Shown piece after piece: positions 49,143-59,955 of a stretch of 64,000 nt of DNA. The stretch covers positions 173,429-237,428 of the forward strand of contig JAYKXP010000084.1 in assembly GCA_037176845.1 (NCBI GenBank), given 5' to 3'. Position 1 is the first letter of the stretch. Each line of letters starts with the position of its first letter. Source of the stretch: Paramarasmius palmivorus (Eukaryota; Basidiomycota; Agaricomycetes; Agaricales; Marasmiaceae). A program made the translations under genes and the position numbers. The notes under the pieces are model-generated. The model was given only the letters and a program-made list of their open reading frames with translations, had not been told where the DNA came from and did not search any database.

Positions 49143-50147
49143 CCTTTGAGAACACGACTCCTCGACCTATGTGACAGGAGGTATGATGCAAGGTGCGATA
49201 TCTTGGAAATATGGCGAGCAAAAATATCCAAAGGAATCTACAAGCGGTTGGTGACAGCTGATTGAATTCATTTGGAGCAAGTGGCCCGAGGGAAAGAATA
49301 GTATCGAATAAAGAGCTCGCAAAACGCGTCAAACATTACTTGGCGTTCAAGATCGAGTTTGACGTGTGTTCTTGATATGTTTTTTTTTTTGCAAGAATTC
49401 AAGAAGCGATGGCGTCTTCTATTCAAACGTAAAGCATCGCGCCAGATAGATATTGGATTGCGCACCCTTTTGTCTGCTTCGGATCAATCATTAATTGTCG
49501 GTCAACAAGGGGATTCTGGGAGAACAGTTCAATCTCCGGGTCGAGAAATAGTTATGTTTTAAATGTCCTCGTCAGTCTCGCTTTGCATCATCTTGCCTTA
49601 GGAGAACAGCGCGGAGATCTATTATACCCCATAGGACAAGACAAGAGCATCACGAGCAAGTGATTCTGCTGAGAGCCTAAGCGTGATAAGGACATCATAT
49701 TTATGACTTACTTCTCACAGATAGCCGCCCGGTGAGGTAAATGCATGGACATTGATAGATGCATGTTGCATGTCACAGAAATTCCGGTGGTCAGAATGAC
49801 GTCCCGGGATTGCGATGCCGCGGTGAGCCTAATTACAATGAACGGCGCCCGAAAGTGTAAGCAGTATACTCAATAGCAAGAGAACTGAAATCGTACCTGT
49901 TCTTGTCTTGCCTTTGAACGTTGTAGGACGTCATACAGGTGAGTTTCTTGGCTGACGAAACAGGTCTACGTTCCTACTCGTCTTGCATCATGAACGCCTC
50001 TGGGGGTTGGCGTTTTGCAAGACAAGATCGAGGAGATGCTTCTAACCATCCTGATCGTTACAAATTGTTTTAGCATTAATGAAATAGTAGAACATCAAAG
50101 TGAGTATAGACCGTAGTACGTCCGACGAAATTCTCAACGTCTTCCTG
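49143..50147. other. Gene-free region
   Basis: About 1 kb between the secreted-protein promoter and the P450 gene end. Only short frames; one poly-T run at 49380-49390. Two similar segments with CTTGTCTTG/CAAGACAAG words (49636 and about 50020) were noticed but have no clear structure. Confidence 0.45.
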
Positions 50148-52217
50148 TCATACAGAAATCCCGAGCCCTTCGAGTAAATGCGGCACTCGTGGTGTGATAC
50201 GACATTTGAATGGTTTCATATGCCTGAATCCGTGATTATCAGATGCGTGAAATAACCAGAAGACACAGAACACCCACGCAGTAATTCCACCGGTAAACTC
50301 GATTGGGGCCTCAACGGGTTTCCCGTTGCTATCCAGTTCAGGACCGATATCATACACCGCCAGTATATTGACAACATTTAAGAAGACAGATTGTTCAGCT
50401 AGGTGTGCTCCTACGAAAGTAGTCAGTATAGTAACAATGTGTGCGAGGAGAAATCACGTACCGGGGCAGATACGACGCCCTATCAGACGGTCAGCGCCGT
50501 CAAAGACTCACGAAGAATAGAACGCTTACCAAAGCCAAAGATGAACTTGAAAGGATTAGGTTGCGGTTTCTCTCCAAGATGTCTTTCAGGATCGAAGATC
50601 TCTGGGTCAGGATACATATCGGTGTCGCGCGTGATAGCCCTAGAGTCAATGATAAGCAACGCTCAATCCCCAAGAACATTAGATACCTACCAGATGTTTG
50701 CAATGACTGCGCTACCTTTAGGTATGCGATATCCCATGTATTCATCATCTTGCATTACTCGGTGAGGGACACCTACCCAAGTATGAGCACGAGCAAGTGG
50801 TACTAGAGTTTTGTATGAATACCCAGAGGTGCTGTCGGGGCCCAGCGTGATATCTCTTTGATAATTGCAGTGATGTAGGGGAGAGATTCTTGATCGCCAA
50901 AATTGGGCATCCGTTGTTTGTTCGTGATTCGGTCAATGTCTTCTTGAGCACGTTTCTGGATGTCAGGGTGTCGGGCCATGAGGAAAAAGAAGGCTGTCAT
51001 AATGGAAACGGTCTGTCAAGGATAATGTACTGTCAGCATCACTCGGAAGCTCGTATAATAGATGTCTTACAGTGTCAGCACCACCAGCATATATTCCCGC
51101 TCCGCAAAATTTGAAGATATCTTCTTCCTCAGCGTCAGGAACATGACCGTCCTCGGGACAAAGTAGTTTGGAAGTGAATGAATCGTCAAAGTTCCCGGAT
51201 ACCTGTCATTGTTCAGTCCTGATTCACGTCGAAAGAAAAGAAGGGTGCACCGACAATACGCTCTCTTGCCCACAGGTAGGCGTAGTCATCGACTCTTGCA
51301 TTCTTGAATTCTTTGGCAGTTCGCTGGAATTCTGCGCCGGGGAACCACGATGGAACAAAACGCACTGTGACAATGTTAGAATGTGCAAGAGCTGCGGAGC
51401 AGTGTACAGAGACGCACAGATCGGGAAGAAATCCACCAAAAACAGCCGCCCAAGTTTCTTTCCGAAGTATGCGAAGGAATTGTTGACCCTCTCAACAAAA
51501 GGGTCATCGTTGGAGGTAACTTGATAACCATACGCCAATTTAAGGGTCACAGCTCCCGCGTTCCTGCAAGCACGCGACCTGATAAGCATCTACAGGCAAT
51601 ATGACAGTCATTGCACGGACCTACGAAGGAGTATGATAAAATCTTCTGGTGTCTTTGCAAGACCACGCAGCAAGGTGTGAACTTCGTCGGTCTGGATCCC
51701 TTGATAAGCTTTTGCTGCACCGCGGTTCAATGCACCATTCAAGATGCGTCGGTATGTTCGGAATCGTGGGTTGTGGAACTTGACCCTTGAGACTGAGTTG
51801 CCTCGACCGCAAAGCTCATCGAACATGACTGAAGTTGTGCGGTCAGAGTATATGCTGGATTTTGATTCAAGTAAATCCAGAGCTGATTTCCCGTTGTTCA
51901 AGACGATGGTGTATGTATTGAGAACCCGATACTTGAATATGGGTCCTACAATGTGTTGAATTGGTTAACAGTCGATACAGAACACCAAAAGTTCATCACG
52001 CACCATAATCCTTGCCCCAATCCATATAAGTAAACCATGCCTGAGTCTTTGGTAGCTGGTTCAGATTGCCATAAATGAGGTTTCCTGATGGACCTGGTGG
52101 TAGCGGAAGCTTTGAACGCCTTTTCCAAAACGTGGTAAATGCCAAAGACAGCGCCAAAACGACAACAGCACCAAGTATTGGCGACTCCTGCTTCAAAAAG
52201 TGGTCAAGAGCTGCCAT
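50148..52217 (-). CDS. Cytochrome P450, copy A
   Basis: Minus strand, ATG at 52217 (MAALDHFLKQESP), TGA at 50148, about ten short introns. N-terminal membrane anchor (ILGAVVVLALSLAFTTFW), proline hinge KLPLPPGPSGN, I-helix oxygen-binding motif AGGADTTVS, K-helix ExxR in IKEISRW, PERHLGEKP, and the haem-binding loop FGFGRRICPG with its axial Cys. This is a complete microsomal class II P450, about 500 residues, needing NADPH-P450 reductase. The substrate cannot be read; related mushroom P450s act on secondary metabolites or xenobiotics. It is a paralogue of the P450 at 54230-56128, sharing motifs and intron positions, and lies head-to-head with it. No frame break found. Confidence 0.9.
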
Positions 52218-52607
52218 AGCTTCCAACAAAAAGGCGAAAGCTCGTTATCAACGTCGAGGAAGAAAGGCGTTGATGACCCTGGCCCGTCGGTATCAGAGGA
52301 TTGATCACCGAGTGGCATAGATAGGATGAATGGAACGCAGCGGCCATCATACTAAGCTTCAGACGGGTCGAGAGCGGATCCGATGAAGAGAGATCTGAGA
52401 AACGACCTCTGGCAACCTGCAACCTGGGCTGTTCGGAATCGCTTCTCGTGGAGGATCGGCTATCACCGCCGCTGTCATCGAAGGTGCCAGGATTGCATTT
52501 TCGGGATTCAACAACAAAAGACCGACGATTTTTGAAGTTATCTTACTGTACGGAACAGACAGAGAGGATGAATAAATACAGGGTATAGTGTACTAAAGGT
52601 GCTTTGC

Positions 52608-53460
52608 TTATTTTTGTTTCCTTTGAGCCTCCAAGTCGACGGTGTGATCCATACGACTTTCCGCGCTTTCTCTGGACGCAAACATCGGCATAGACAGCCT
52701 TTCGGCGTTTGGAGAACTTTGCAAGACTCGAGTATCATCTTGAGGATTATGCTTTGTTGAAACCGAGCTCTTCGTGTCCTGAACGGCGACACCGAGCCCA
52801 GTCCTTACGATGATGAGAGTTGGGGCGATTCCCTGTAAAGTTGGATACCAATACATCGGAGAGCAGGATTGTGGACCGAGCGTACCACAAATTTAAGCAA
52901 CGAAGACGCCAGCACTTCGGACACTAGAGCCATTTTGACGTCCCGCATCGTGGCGTTGTCGAAGGGCGCAAACCGGAAAACCATCGTTGTGACTACATAG
53001 ACGATAAGAGCAAAAGGATATAGAACACCAGACTCGAGGCTAAGTATTTAGGGCATATAAGCAACGCGAGGAGCCTGAATTGAATGATTCCTTACACTAT
53101 GGCAGCGATCATATTGTACATCTTCGTGCTCTGAGGACCCGAATATATCCTCATTTTGCGACTGATGTAGAGGATCCGTCCGGCTGTTAGCGAAATAATG
53201 AGCGAAGAGTGCCATAGGCAGATGGGCCTAAGAAGTGGTAAAAAGAGAGTTGCCGCTCTTCATTAGGATAACCAGTGACCCAGAGATTTCAATTTCAAAG
53301 AGCTCCCGTGCGCGAATGTTGGCTATTGGATGAAGAAGTGGAGGCGAGCTCCGAGTCCATTCCTTGATTATCAACCCTCTGAAACAAGGAAGCACCTGAA
53401 AGTAGGCCAGAGAGAAGAAGGTTAGATTCCAAATGCATTCCGAGTCCAGTCTGGTCAACG
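52608..53460 (-). pseudogene. Multi-pass membrane protein, probably 5'-truncated
   Basis: The 3' part is coherent on the minus strand: an exon with LIISLTAGRILYISRKMR and STKMYNMIAAIV, an intron, then ESGVLYPFALIVYVVTTMVF and LVSEVLASSLLKFV, a GTACGC...ACAG intron, and GIAPTLIIVRTGLGVAVQ followed by a polar tail ending at 52608. This is the typical second half of a widespread mushroom seven-pass membrane protein family (IAPTLIIVR near the end). The expected first four membrane segments are not found upstream; frames there (to about 53460) are broken and do not fit. Function of the family is unknown. Confidence 0.5.
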
Positions 53461-54229
53461 ATCATGCATATGGGGCCTTAGTTGCCCACTATTCTGCATC
53501 CGTGCTTTTTGAAGATCTCGAGGATGCGTGGTAGATTAAACTGACGAATCCTTAGTCTCCTGTAAGCAGACGGTATACCCTTTTTTGTGGTGAGGTGAGG
53601 GCGGGTATACCACGAATCCTTGGCTAGCAGGTATTTTTTGCGATGCAAAAGAAAATGATGGTGGTGGGAAGGAAGACGTGTCAGTGTCACCAAAGGTCCA
53701 AGCCGGCAATCAAACAATTCGAGGATCCATCAATTGTCGTTTTTTCTTCGGCCTGTACTCGACACTCATCTCACTCATTCACCTAGCTATTCTATCACGA
53801 GCTGTGCTCTCAATACGCCAGCCCAGTCTTGCTAGTATATATGCCATGGAGGGTATGTACCTCTTTCCTTCTTTTTAGAACTTCTTATTTTGGGATGACG
53901 ACTCACCGTCTCGCTCTTTAGGTGTATGACTGCGAACTAAACGTACTTATCAACATACTTAATGGTCTACCGCCATATTTCCGTGACTGTATCAAAAACT
54001 CCGAGTCAGAGAAGCTCAGTATGTCAGGCAACTTGTGGCTCCTGTTTATGCAGCATCAGCAGAATAGGCAGTATATCCGATTTTAGGCGATCTAACCGAA
54101 TCCTGGGGTTATAATTGGGTTCCGCAGGGTTGGGTTCGATGGGTTATAACAGACCGTCTATTTTACTAAAGCGACTGAGAATCCATAGCCTTCCTAAAAC
54201 TCCCACCACACTCGAACGATATTTGCACT
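53461..54229. other. Region upstream of P450 copy B
   Basis: About 770 bp. A plus frame (53678-53878) with a hydrophobic stretch LISLIHLAILSRAVLS was considered but has no support. Presumably the P450 B promoter and degraded sequence. Confidence 0.4.
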
Positions 54230-56128
54230 ATGAACGAACTTGTACTCGTAGCGGTCTTGACGCTGTCGTTTGTCGGGTTTATCCATTTCACACGCCGTTC
54301 AGCTCTGCCATTACCGCCTTCTCCACCACAGAGTTTCATCAGCGGAAACTACCATGACATGCCCAAGCAGCAGTCCTATGCCACCTATGCACGATGGGCA
54401 AAGATTTACGGTGCGTCTTAGACACTATGCATAGTTCTCTCTCTCTTATACCGATGCAGGACCAATCTTTCATATTCGTGTTTTCAATCAATACATCATT
54501 CTACTGAACAACGCTAAAACTGCGCTCGACCTCTTGGAGTCTCGCTCAAACATCTATTCGGATCGTCCTCGCTCTGTGTTTCTGGAGAAAGTGCTCAAAA
54601 GACACCACGGTGTCTTCAGGCTTCCGTTTGACCATCCGAGGTTTCGTACCTATAGGAGGATGATGCACTCAGGTCTCAGTCCGAGAGCTGTGCAAGGATA
54701 CCAACCTTTACAAATACAGGAGGTAAACATTCTTCTACGTGGTCTCGCAGACAACCCGAAGGATTTCATCCCGCATCTCAGACGGTGAGTTTCCTGAGAA
54801 AATGTGTAAGAACTGATATTTATCAAAGCTTAGAAATGCCGGTTCTCTGATTCTCAAGGTTACATATGGCTACGAAGTTTCTTCGGACAACGATGACTTC
54901 ATCCAATTGGTCGAACGAGCATTCGCTATTCAAGCGTCTCGCTTCCAACGACCAATGGCGGTGGAGTTTTTCCCTTTCTGTACGTTAACCCGTCTTCGGT
55001 ACCTCGTGAAACTGTCTGACCTTTTTTTAGTACGGTTCTTCCCCTCATGGTTTCCGTTTACCGACTTTTGGCAGCTAGCTGCCGAACTTGAAACCGCTCG
55101 AACTGAGCTGGTACCTTTCCAATGGGCAAAAAACCTCATTGTAGGTCACCGACTTCTGAAGTTCCCCATTCAAAGCTGACTTATGTCATAGGAATCTGGG
55201 AGCTACACTGACTCGTTCGTTTCACGCTTCCTCCGTCCTCAGGACGGAAGTGTGCCAGGTGAAGAGGATCAAGACATCGTGAAATGGGTTGCCGCTGCTT
55301 TGTACGTGGGGGGTGCCGACACTGTACGTGGTGACTAAAATTACCTAAACACTTGCTAATCTCTCACAGACTGTGTCTGCGATGACCTCTTTCTTTTACT
55401 TAATGGAGACGAACCCTGAAGTTCAGAAGCGCGCCCAAGCTGATATCGACAAAGTTACGGGTGGTTCGCGTCTTCCAACACCTGATGACGAGGAAAAACT
55501 GCCCTACATTGTTGCTCTCATCAAGGAGGTCATCAGGTGGAGTCCCGTTGCGCCTCTCGGCATGTCTTCCATACTACATCACAATCAGCATCGCTGATAG
55601 CTATCATGCAGGTCTACAACACCGGGTAATGGACGATGATGTCTACGAGGGATATCACATTCCAAAGGGTGCAACTGTGGTGGCAAACATCTGGTTTGTG
55701 ACTCATATCCCATGTCATTCGGTGCTTCCAATTGATCTTGCAAGTCCAAGGGCCATAACTCACGACCCAGAGGTGTATCCCAACCCAGACGAGTTCAAAC
55801 CTGATCGTCATCTCGGAGACAATACCCAATTAGACCCCTTCAAGCTCGTCTTTGGCTTTGGTAAACGCGTCTGTCCGGGCGAGAATCTTGCCCGGCGCTC
55901 CCTTTTCCTAGCAATTGCGAACATCCTTGCGGTGTTCAATCTAGAGAAGGAAGTGAATGAGAAGGGTGATATTATTGAACCACCGATGGAGTTCCATGGC
56001 GGTACCACCTCGTAAGTCCTTTCTCCACTCACATTTTGATCGCGGTTCTGAACCGAGATAACAGGCACCTAAAGCCATTCCCATGCAAGATCGTTCCAAG
56101 AGCCCCGAGTCTGTTGCCTGTAGCGTGA
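54230..56128 (+). CDS. Cytochrome P450, copy B
   Basis: Plus strand, ATG at 54230 (MNELVLVAVLTLSFVGF), TGA at 56126-56128, about nine introns. Membrane anchor then SALPLPPSPPQSF hinge, WAKIYGPIFHIRVFNQY, I-helix VGGADTTVSAMT, ExxR in IKEVIRW, PDRHLGDN and haem loop FGFGKRVCPGENLARR. It is a complete class II P450 of about 500 residues, diverged from copy A yet with matching intron sites. The intron after SPVAPLG (55560-55611) has a GCATGT donor; copy A has a GT donor at the same site. Substrate unknown. The copies point away from each other across 2 kb, as after an inverted duplication. Confidence 0.9.
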
Positions 56129-56851
56129 CACAGGATGTCTTTTGTTCAAGTTCTCCCGTGTATTCTCTAGTATGGATCTAAATAGTTATTGCTTTCACCC
56201 ACAAGTAGGCGGATCTGCATAGTGAGTATAGTTTGCTTGTGGTAGGTAAAATAACCAACACAACTCGCCGTCTTTCTCGGTCTTCTACACGAGCTGGCCG
56301 CTTAGCATCGGCAAGTCATCCGTCTTCAGCTTTACAGCACACCCTGATTTCTCTCAAGTGCAGCTTCAGATAAGACCAATTACCTCGGAGAACTCAACTT
56401 GGCTACTGCCTCATGCACAGGGTATCATACCGTCACGTCAACTTGCACCATGGACTCGAGCACACCGAACCAATTTATGCACTAGACGCACAATTATTCG
56501 GTTGGGTGGCGAACAATACTAGGGCATGGAGTGTTACTTCAGGTCAATTGATACCGTGATGAAAGTTCTAAACACGTTATAGGCGTCTAGAATCTGCGTT
56601 CAAGTCCTTTTGCCTTGTTTGCCTCCGGTCTTTCTTGGATCCCGGACTTCTTCCCCAAGGAAAACGCGAAAGAGGGTGCTTCGAGCAGTAGAATTGCAGG
56701 CGGATATTGTGTAATGAGGCTGTCCCAAATCGCCAGTCATTGACAGTCTGAGATAGACTTCCAATGTAGCTGTCGTCGGAGACGTCCCCGGACTGCAGAC
56801 CCATGGTATCCGGGGGCTTATCCTTTTTGTGATTTCATCGTCCCTAAGGTC
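56129..56851. other. Intergenic region
   Basis: About 720 bp downstream of P450 copy B without a supportable gene. Confidence 0.45.
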
Positions 56852-56859
56852 TATATAAG
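56852..56859 (+). promoter_or_regulatory. TATA box of the 57.0 kb small gene
   Basis: TATATAAG, followed by an intron-like leader (GTGAGTGCTCAG...CTCATAG, about 56911-56964) and the first ATG at 56989. Supports a transcribed unit here. Confidence 0.45.
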
Positions 56860-56988
56860 CCTGCCACTGTTAGCTCCAAGTTCAGCAGAAACTTTCTAGC
56901 CATCACAAAGTGAGTGCTCAGATTTCCTGATCCACTCAAGCTCTCAGCTGATTGCGTCTCATAGGTCAACGATATACCATGACAGTCT

Positions 56989-57323
56989 ACGCATTCGTCG
57001 AAACCTTTCTACGATGACCTTCCCCTACCCGCTGGTTGGCAGAGTAATGCCTACACGCCCCTCAATAAGGAACCGAACCACGCCCAGCTAAACAGCTGGG
57101 CGAAGGGGGCGATAGCCTGGTCGCAGACGAACCTGAAGGCCGCTTTGACAAAGGCTGGAAGAACCTACGTCCATAGCAAATGGCGCACTGGCAACCCCAG
57201 GCTCTACCAGTCCCAGAATCAAGTCCCTGCCGGAACGCCGCAGTACAGGCCTAACCTTGCTGCGTTTGAGGACATCAATCTGGAGGCTGCAGAAGATGAG
57301 AAGGTTGAATTGGTAGAGGAGTA
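56989..57323 (+). CDS. Small orphan protein gene with ATG in the neighbouring frame
   Basis: The continuous frame from about 56995 to TAG 57321-57323 reads YDDLPLPAGWQSNAYTP, LNSWAKGAIAWSQTNL, AALTKAGRTYVHSKW and an acidic end (AAEDEKVELVEE), roughly 110 residues, soluble and Asn/Gln/Trp-rich. The first ATG after a TATA box and a leader intron (56989) is in the adjacent frame: ATG ACA then one extra base is needed to enter the coding frame. Either translation starts elsewhere, an unseen exon supplies the start (a CAG acceptor lies at 56994), or a base error exists. No family recognised. Composition looks truly coding. Confidence 0.5.
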
Positions 57324-57684
57324 GTTGTTTTACTAACCAAATGTTGTATGATAAAGTACAATTATGAGTTCAGCCTTTTGTAGTGGCCGTAACTTACTGC
57401 GGGCGTCTATTTGAATCTCTTTGTCTTCCACCACCATCTTTCCATCGACTTACAATACCTCGTAAAAGGTGAATCTTACTTGATTATACATGAATTCCTG
57501 CGTAAAGATTGAGATCGAAACCTTTGCAAGTCTTGCGCATTCGCTGGAAGGAAGTTGTGGGGTTATTAAAGACGGTCTCTTCGACGTGAGTTTATTCAGC
57601 TCTATGGCCTCCATCTCATGCTCAGATGATATCTACAATTCCTTAGCAAACATGCAATCCTATGCGGCCTCTCAGAAGCGCGCA

Positions 57685-59499
57685 ATGATGTACAATACAC
57701 GCTCAGCAACTTCTACCATAACCCTGTGCGACAGGTGTAACCACACATTTCTGGTCTATCCCGCCTGTCCACAGCCAGAAAACGAAAATTTTCGTTCAGG
57801 CGCACCCCCAGATTCCGAAATTCCACAACATCTTGCAGTCATCGAAGAAATAGCAGGGGACGTGAAGCGGTACGACTCCGAACTGGATAGGCTGCGGAAG
57901 GTTGTCTGGGAGTTGGAATCAAAGAGGAACACGCTACAAAAACGGCTTGACGAACATCGTAACCTCGTATCCGTCATGCGCAGGCTTCCTGTTGAGCTTT
58001 GGGACACAATTTTCCGTCTCGTCGTCTCGTCTTGGCCAGATCATCGGAAGAAACCGACAAACCACTCGCTCCACGTTCATTACCAGCATGCGGTAGAACT
58101 GAACCAACCAGGAGAGGTTTTAGCCCCTCCGATGGTTTTATCTCAAGTCTCCGCATCCTGGCGGAGGATTGTCCAATCCTCACCACACTTGTGGGCCACC
58201 GTCTCCGTGGACATCTACGGACTTGGCAAGGATATCATACCCCTCCTGGAGATTTATAGTAAACGATCGGCAAATCATCCATTAACGATAGAGGTGATAG
58301 ATTCAAAGTGGGAGGCTGAAGATGGTTTTGGTCAGCGCCTGCTGGTGATGATAGAAGAGGATGGATATGACCCCGAGGAAGTAGGCCGCGACGTCTTTCT
58401 GTCCTTGGCGGATATGATGCCACGATGTGAAGCGCTTAGCCTTGATCTTCCTTTGGGTCTATTTGACGAGGAAAGAGTCCCTCAACTATCATTCCCCTTT
58501 TTACAGTCATTCACGTGCGACAGCACTGTCAGTCCTGGTTGGCTTTTGCGAGCTATTCGACAGGCACCACAACTTATCGACTTCCATGGTACCAACCAAA
58601 TTGACCGGCTTTCAACAATGCTCCCAGTTGAGCAACTCAAATCCATCCACCTAAATGCGTTTGGTCTGGATCAAATTCTCAGTATCTTAGCGTCTTGCAC
58701 CCGGCTAGAAACTCTAGAAATCGCCGAGACCACTCGAGACGATTTACATGGAGCTTCTGTTGCCTTGCCTTTTGTCCGAGAATTTATCGCCCACGTATAT
58801 GAATACCGACCGCAGAGCACAAGCGCTCTTCTGTCTTCTCTCACAATGCCTTCGTTATCCACGCTGAAAGTAGTGACCGACTTTCCATACTGCCTATCTG
58901 CCGAGAAATTTCCATGGCAGCCTATCATGGACTTTGTGAATAGGTCGACATCATCTTTGGTCAGCCTTTCACTATCGTTTCCCGGAGTCACACTGGTAGG
59001 AGGCATACCTTCCTTGGCACACCTTATACGACAATCTCCAGAGCTCACGACTTTCAAGCTTGATCTCGGAGACTTGCCTTACAGCGCTTCTGGCGCCGAA
59101 TTCCATTCGAGCCTTTCAGAGCTGTGGGCTAGGCTCACAGTTCCTCCTTCAATCACCTCTTCTAATGAAGTTATCGCTCCGAAACTGAAGAAATTTCACC
59201 TCGTTATCACGGAATTCCGCGAACCACTTTCGGAGACAGAGTTCTACCAAGAGTTGATATCCTTCGCAGCATCGAGAAGCGAACAGAGCTTAATGACGTC
59301 TGGGATGGTTGACATCGTATCGCCGCTTAATGAACTCAAGTTAGAGACTTGCAGTTCCAGCGAAATCCTAAAGATGCAACCTGTCATCTATTCTGCCACG
59401 AGCAACGAAGACCAAGTCAGGGGCCTTTGGAAACAGGTTCGAGAGCTCACCGCGGGCGGGATGGCGTGCACGATAGAGCAGTGGGGTTGGAAACGGTAG
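57685..59499 (+). CDS. F-box protein, array member 1 (intact)
   Basis: Single long coding exon, 604 residues from ATG at 57685 (MMYNTRSATSTITLCD). That start matches the starts of the two paralogues downstream; the frame is open back to 57490, but a GTGAGT...CTCAG segment (57580-57674) suggests a leader intron. An N-terminal Cys pair (LCDRCNHTFLVYP), an Arg/Glu-rich coiled coil (SELDRLRKVVWELESKRN), then the F-box (MRRLPVELWDTIFRLVVSSW; VSASWRRIVQSSPHLW). The rest is Leu-rich repeat-like (LKSIHLNAFGLDQIL, LSTLKVVTDFP, LKKFHLVITEFRE). Such proteins act as substrate adaptors of SCF ubiquitin ligases. First of three tandem copies. Confidence 0.85.
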   Translation: MMYNTRSATSTITLCDRCNHTFLVYPACPQPENENFRSGAPPDSEIPQHLAVIEEIAGDVKRYDSELDRLRKVVWELESKRNTLQKRLDEHRNLVSVMRRLPVELWDTIFRLVVSSWPDHRKKPTNHSLHVHYQHAVELNQPGEVLAPPMVLSQVSASWRRIVQSSPHLWATVSVDIYGLGKDIIPLLEIYSKRSANHPLTIEVIDSKWEAEDGFGQRLLVMIEEDGYDPEEVGRDVFLSLADMMPRCEALSLDLPLGLFDEERVPQLSFPFLQSFTCDSTVSPGWLLRAIRQAPQLIDFHGTNQIDRLSTMLPVEQLKSIHLNAFGLDQILSILASCTRLETLEIAETTRDDLHGASVALPFVREFIAHVYEYRPQSTSALLSSLTMPSLSTLKVVTDFPYCLSAEKFPWQPIMDFVNRSTSSLVSLSLSFPGVTLVGGIPSLAHLIRQSPELTTFKLDLGDLPYSASGAEFHSSLSELWARLTVPPSITSSNEVIAPKLKKFHLVITEFREPLSETEFYQELISFAASRSEQSLMTSGMVDIVSPLNELKLETCSSSEILKMQPVIYSATSNEDQVRGLWKQVRELTAGGMACTIEQWGWKR

Positions 59500-59955
59500 C
59501 AAGTTGAAAGTTTTCACACGTGTCCTACGACCTTTGACATGGATAACACTATTTTCACGACTGTGTGATCTGAAAAGTGGTGTTAAAACGTAGAGTCTCT
59601 TCGACTTCAGGTGACTAGGCGTACAATAATGAGTAGATATTACAGTGTAAAGTCTTGCTTTGGGATGCAGGGCGCTTATTTGATTTTTTTTGTCTTGCAC
59701 CACCACGGTGACCACCACCTTTCCTTCCACCCATAATACCTCGCACGCAAGGTAGATTTTCTCATACATCAGATTTTTTACGGATGCTGATTTCAGAACC
59801 GTTGTACTACGTAGCTCTTGCGCTCACGCGGCACTTACTGGAAGAAGTGGGGTTCTCAAGGACTCTTTCTTCGTGGGTCTATTCGTATCGGTGACCTCTA
59901 TGTCGTGCTCAGAAGAAATATATATCTCTTTAGAGACATAAAATCCTATTTCAAA

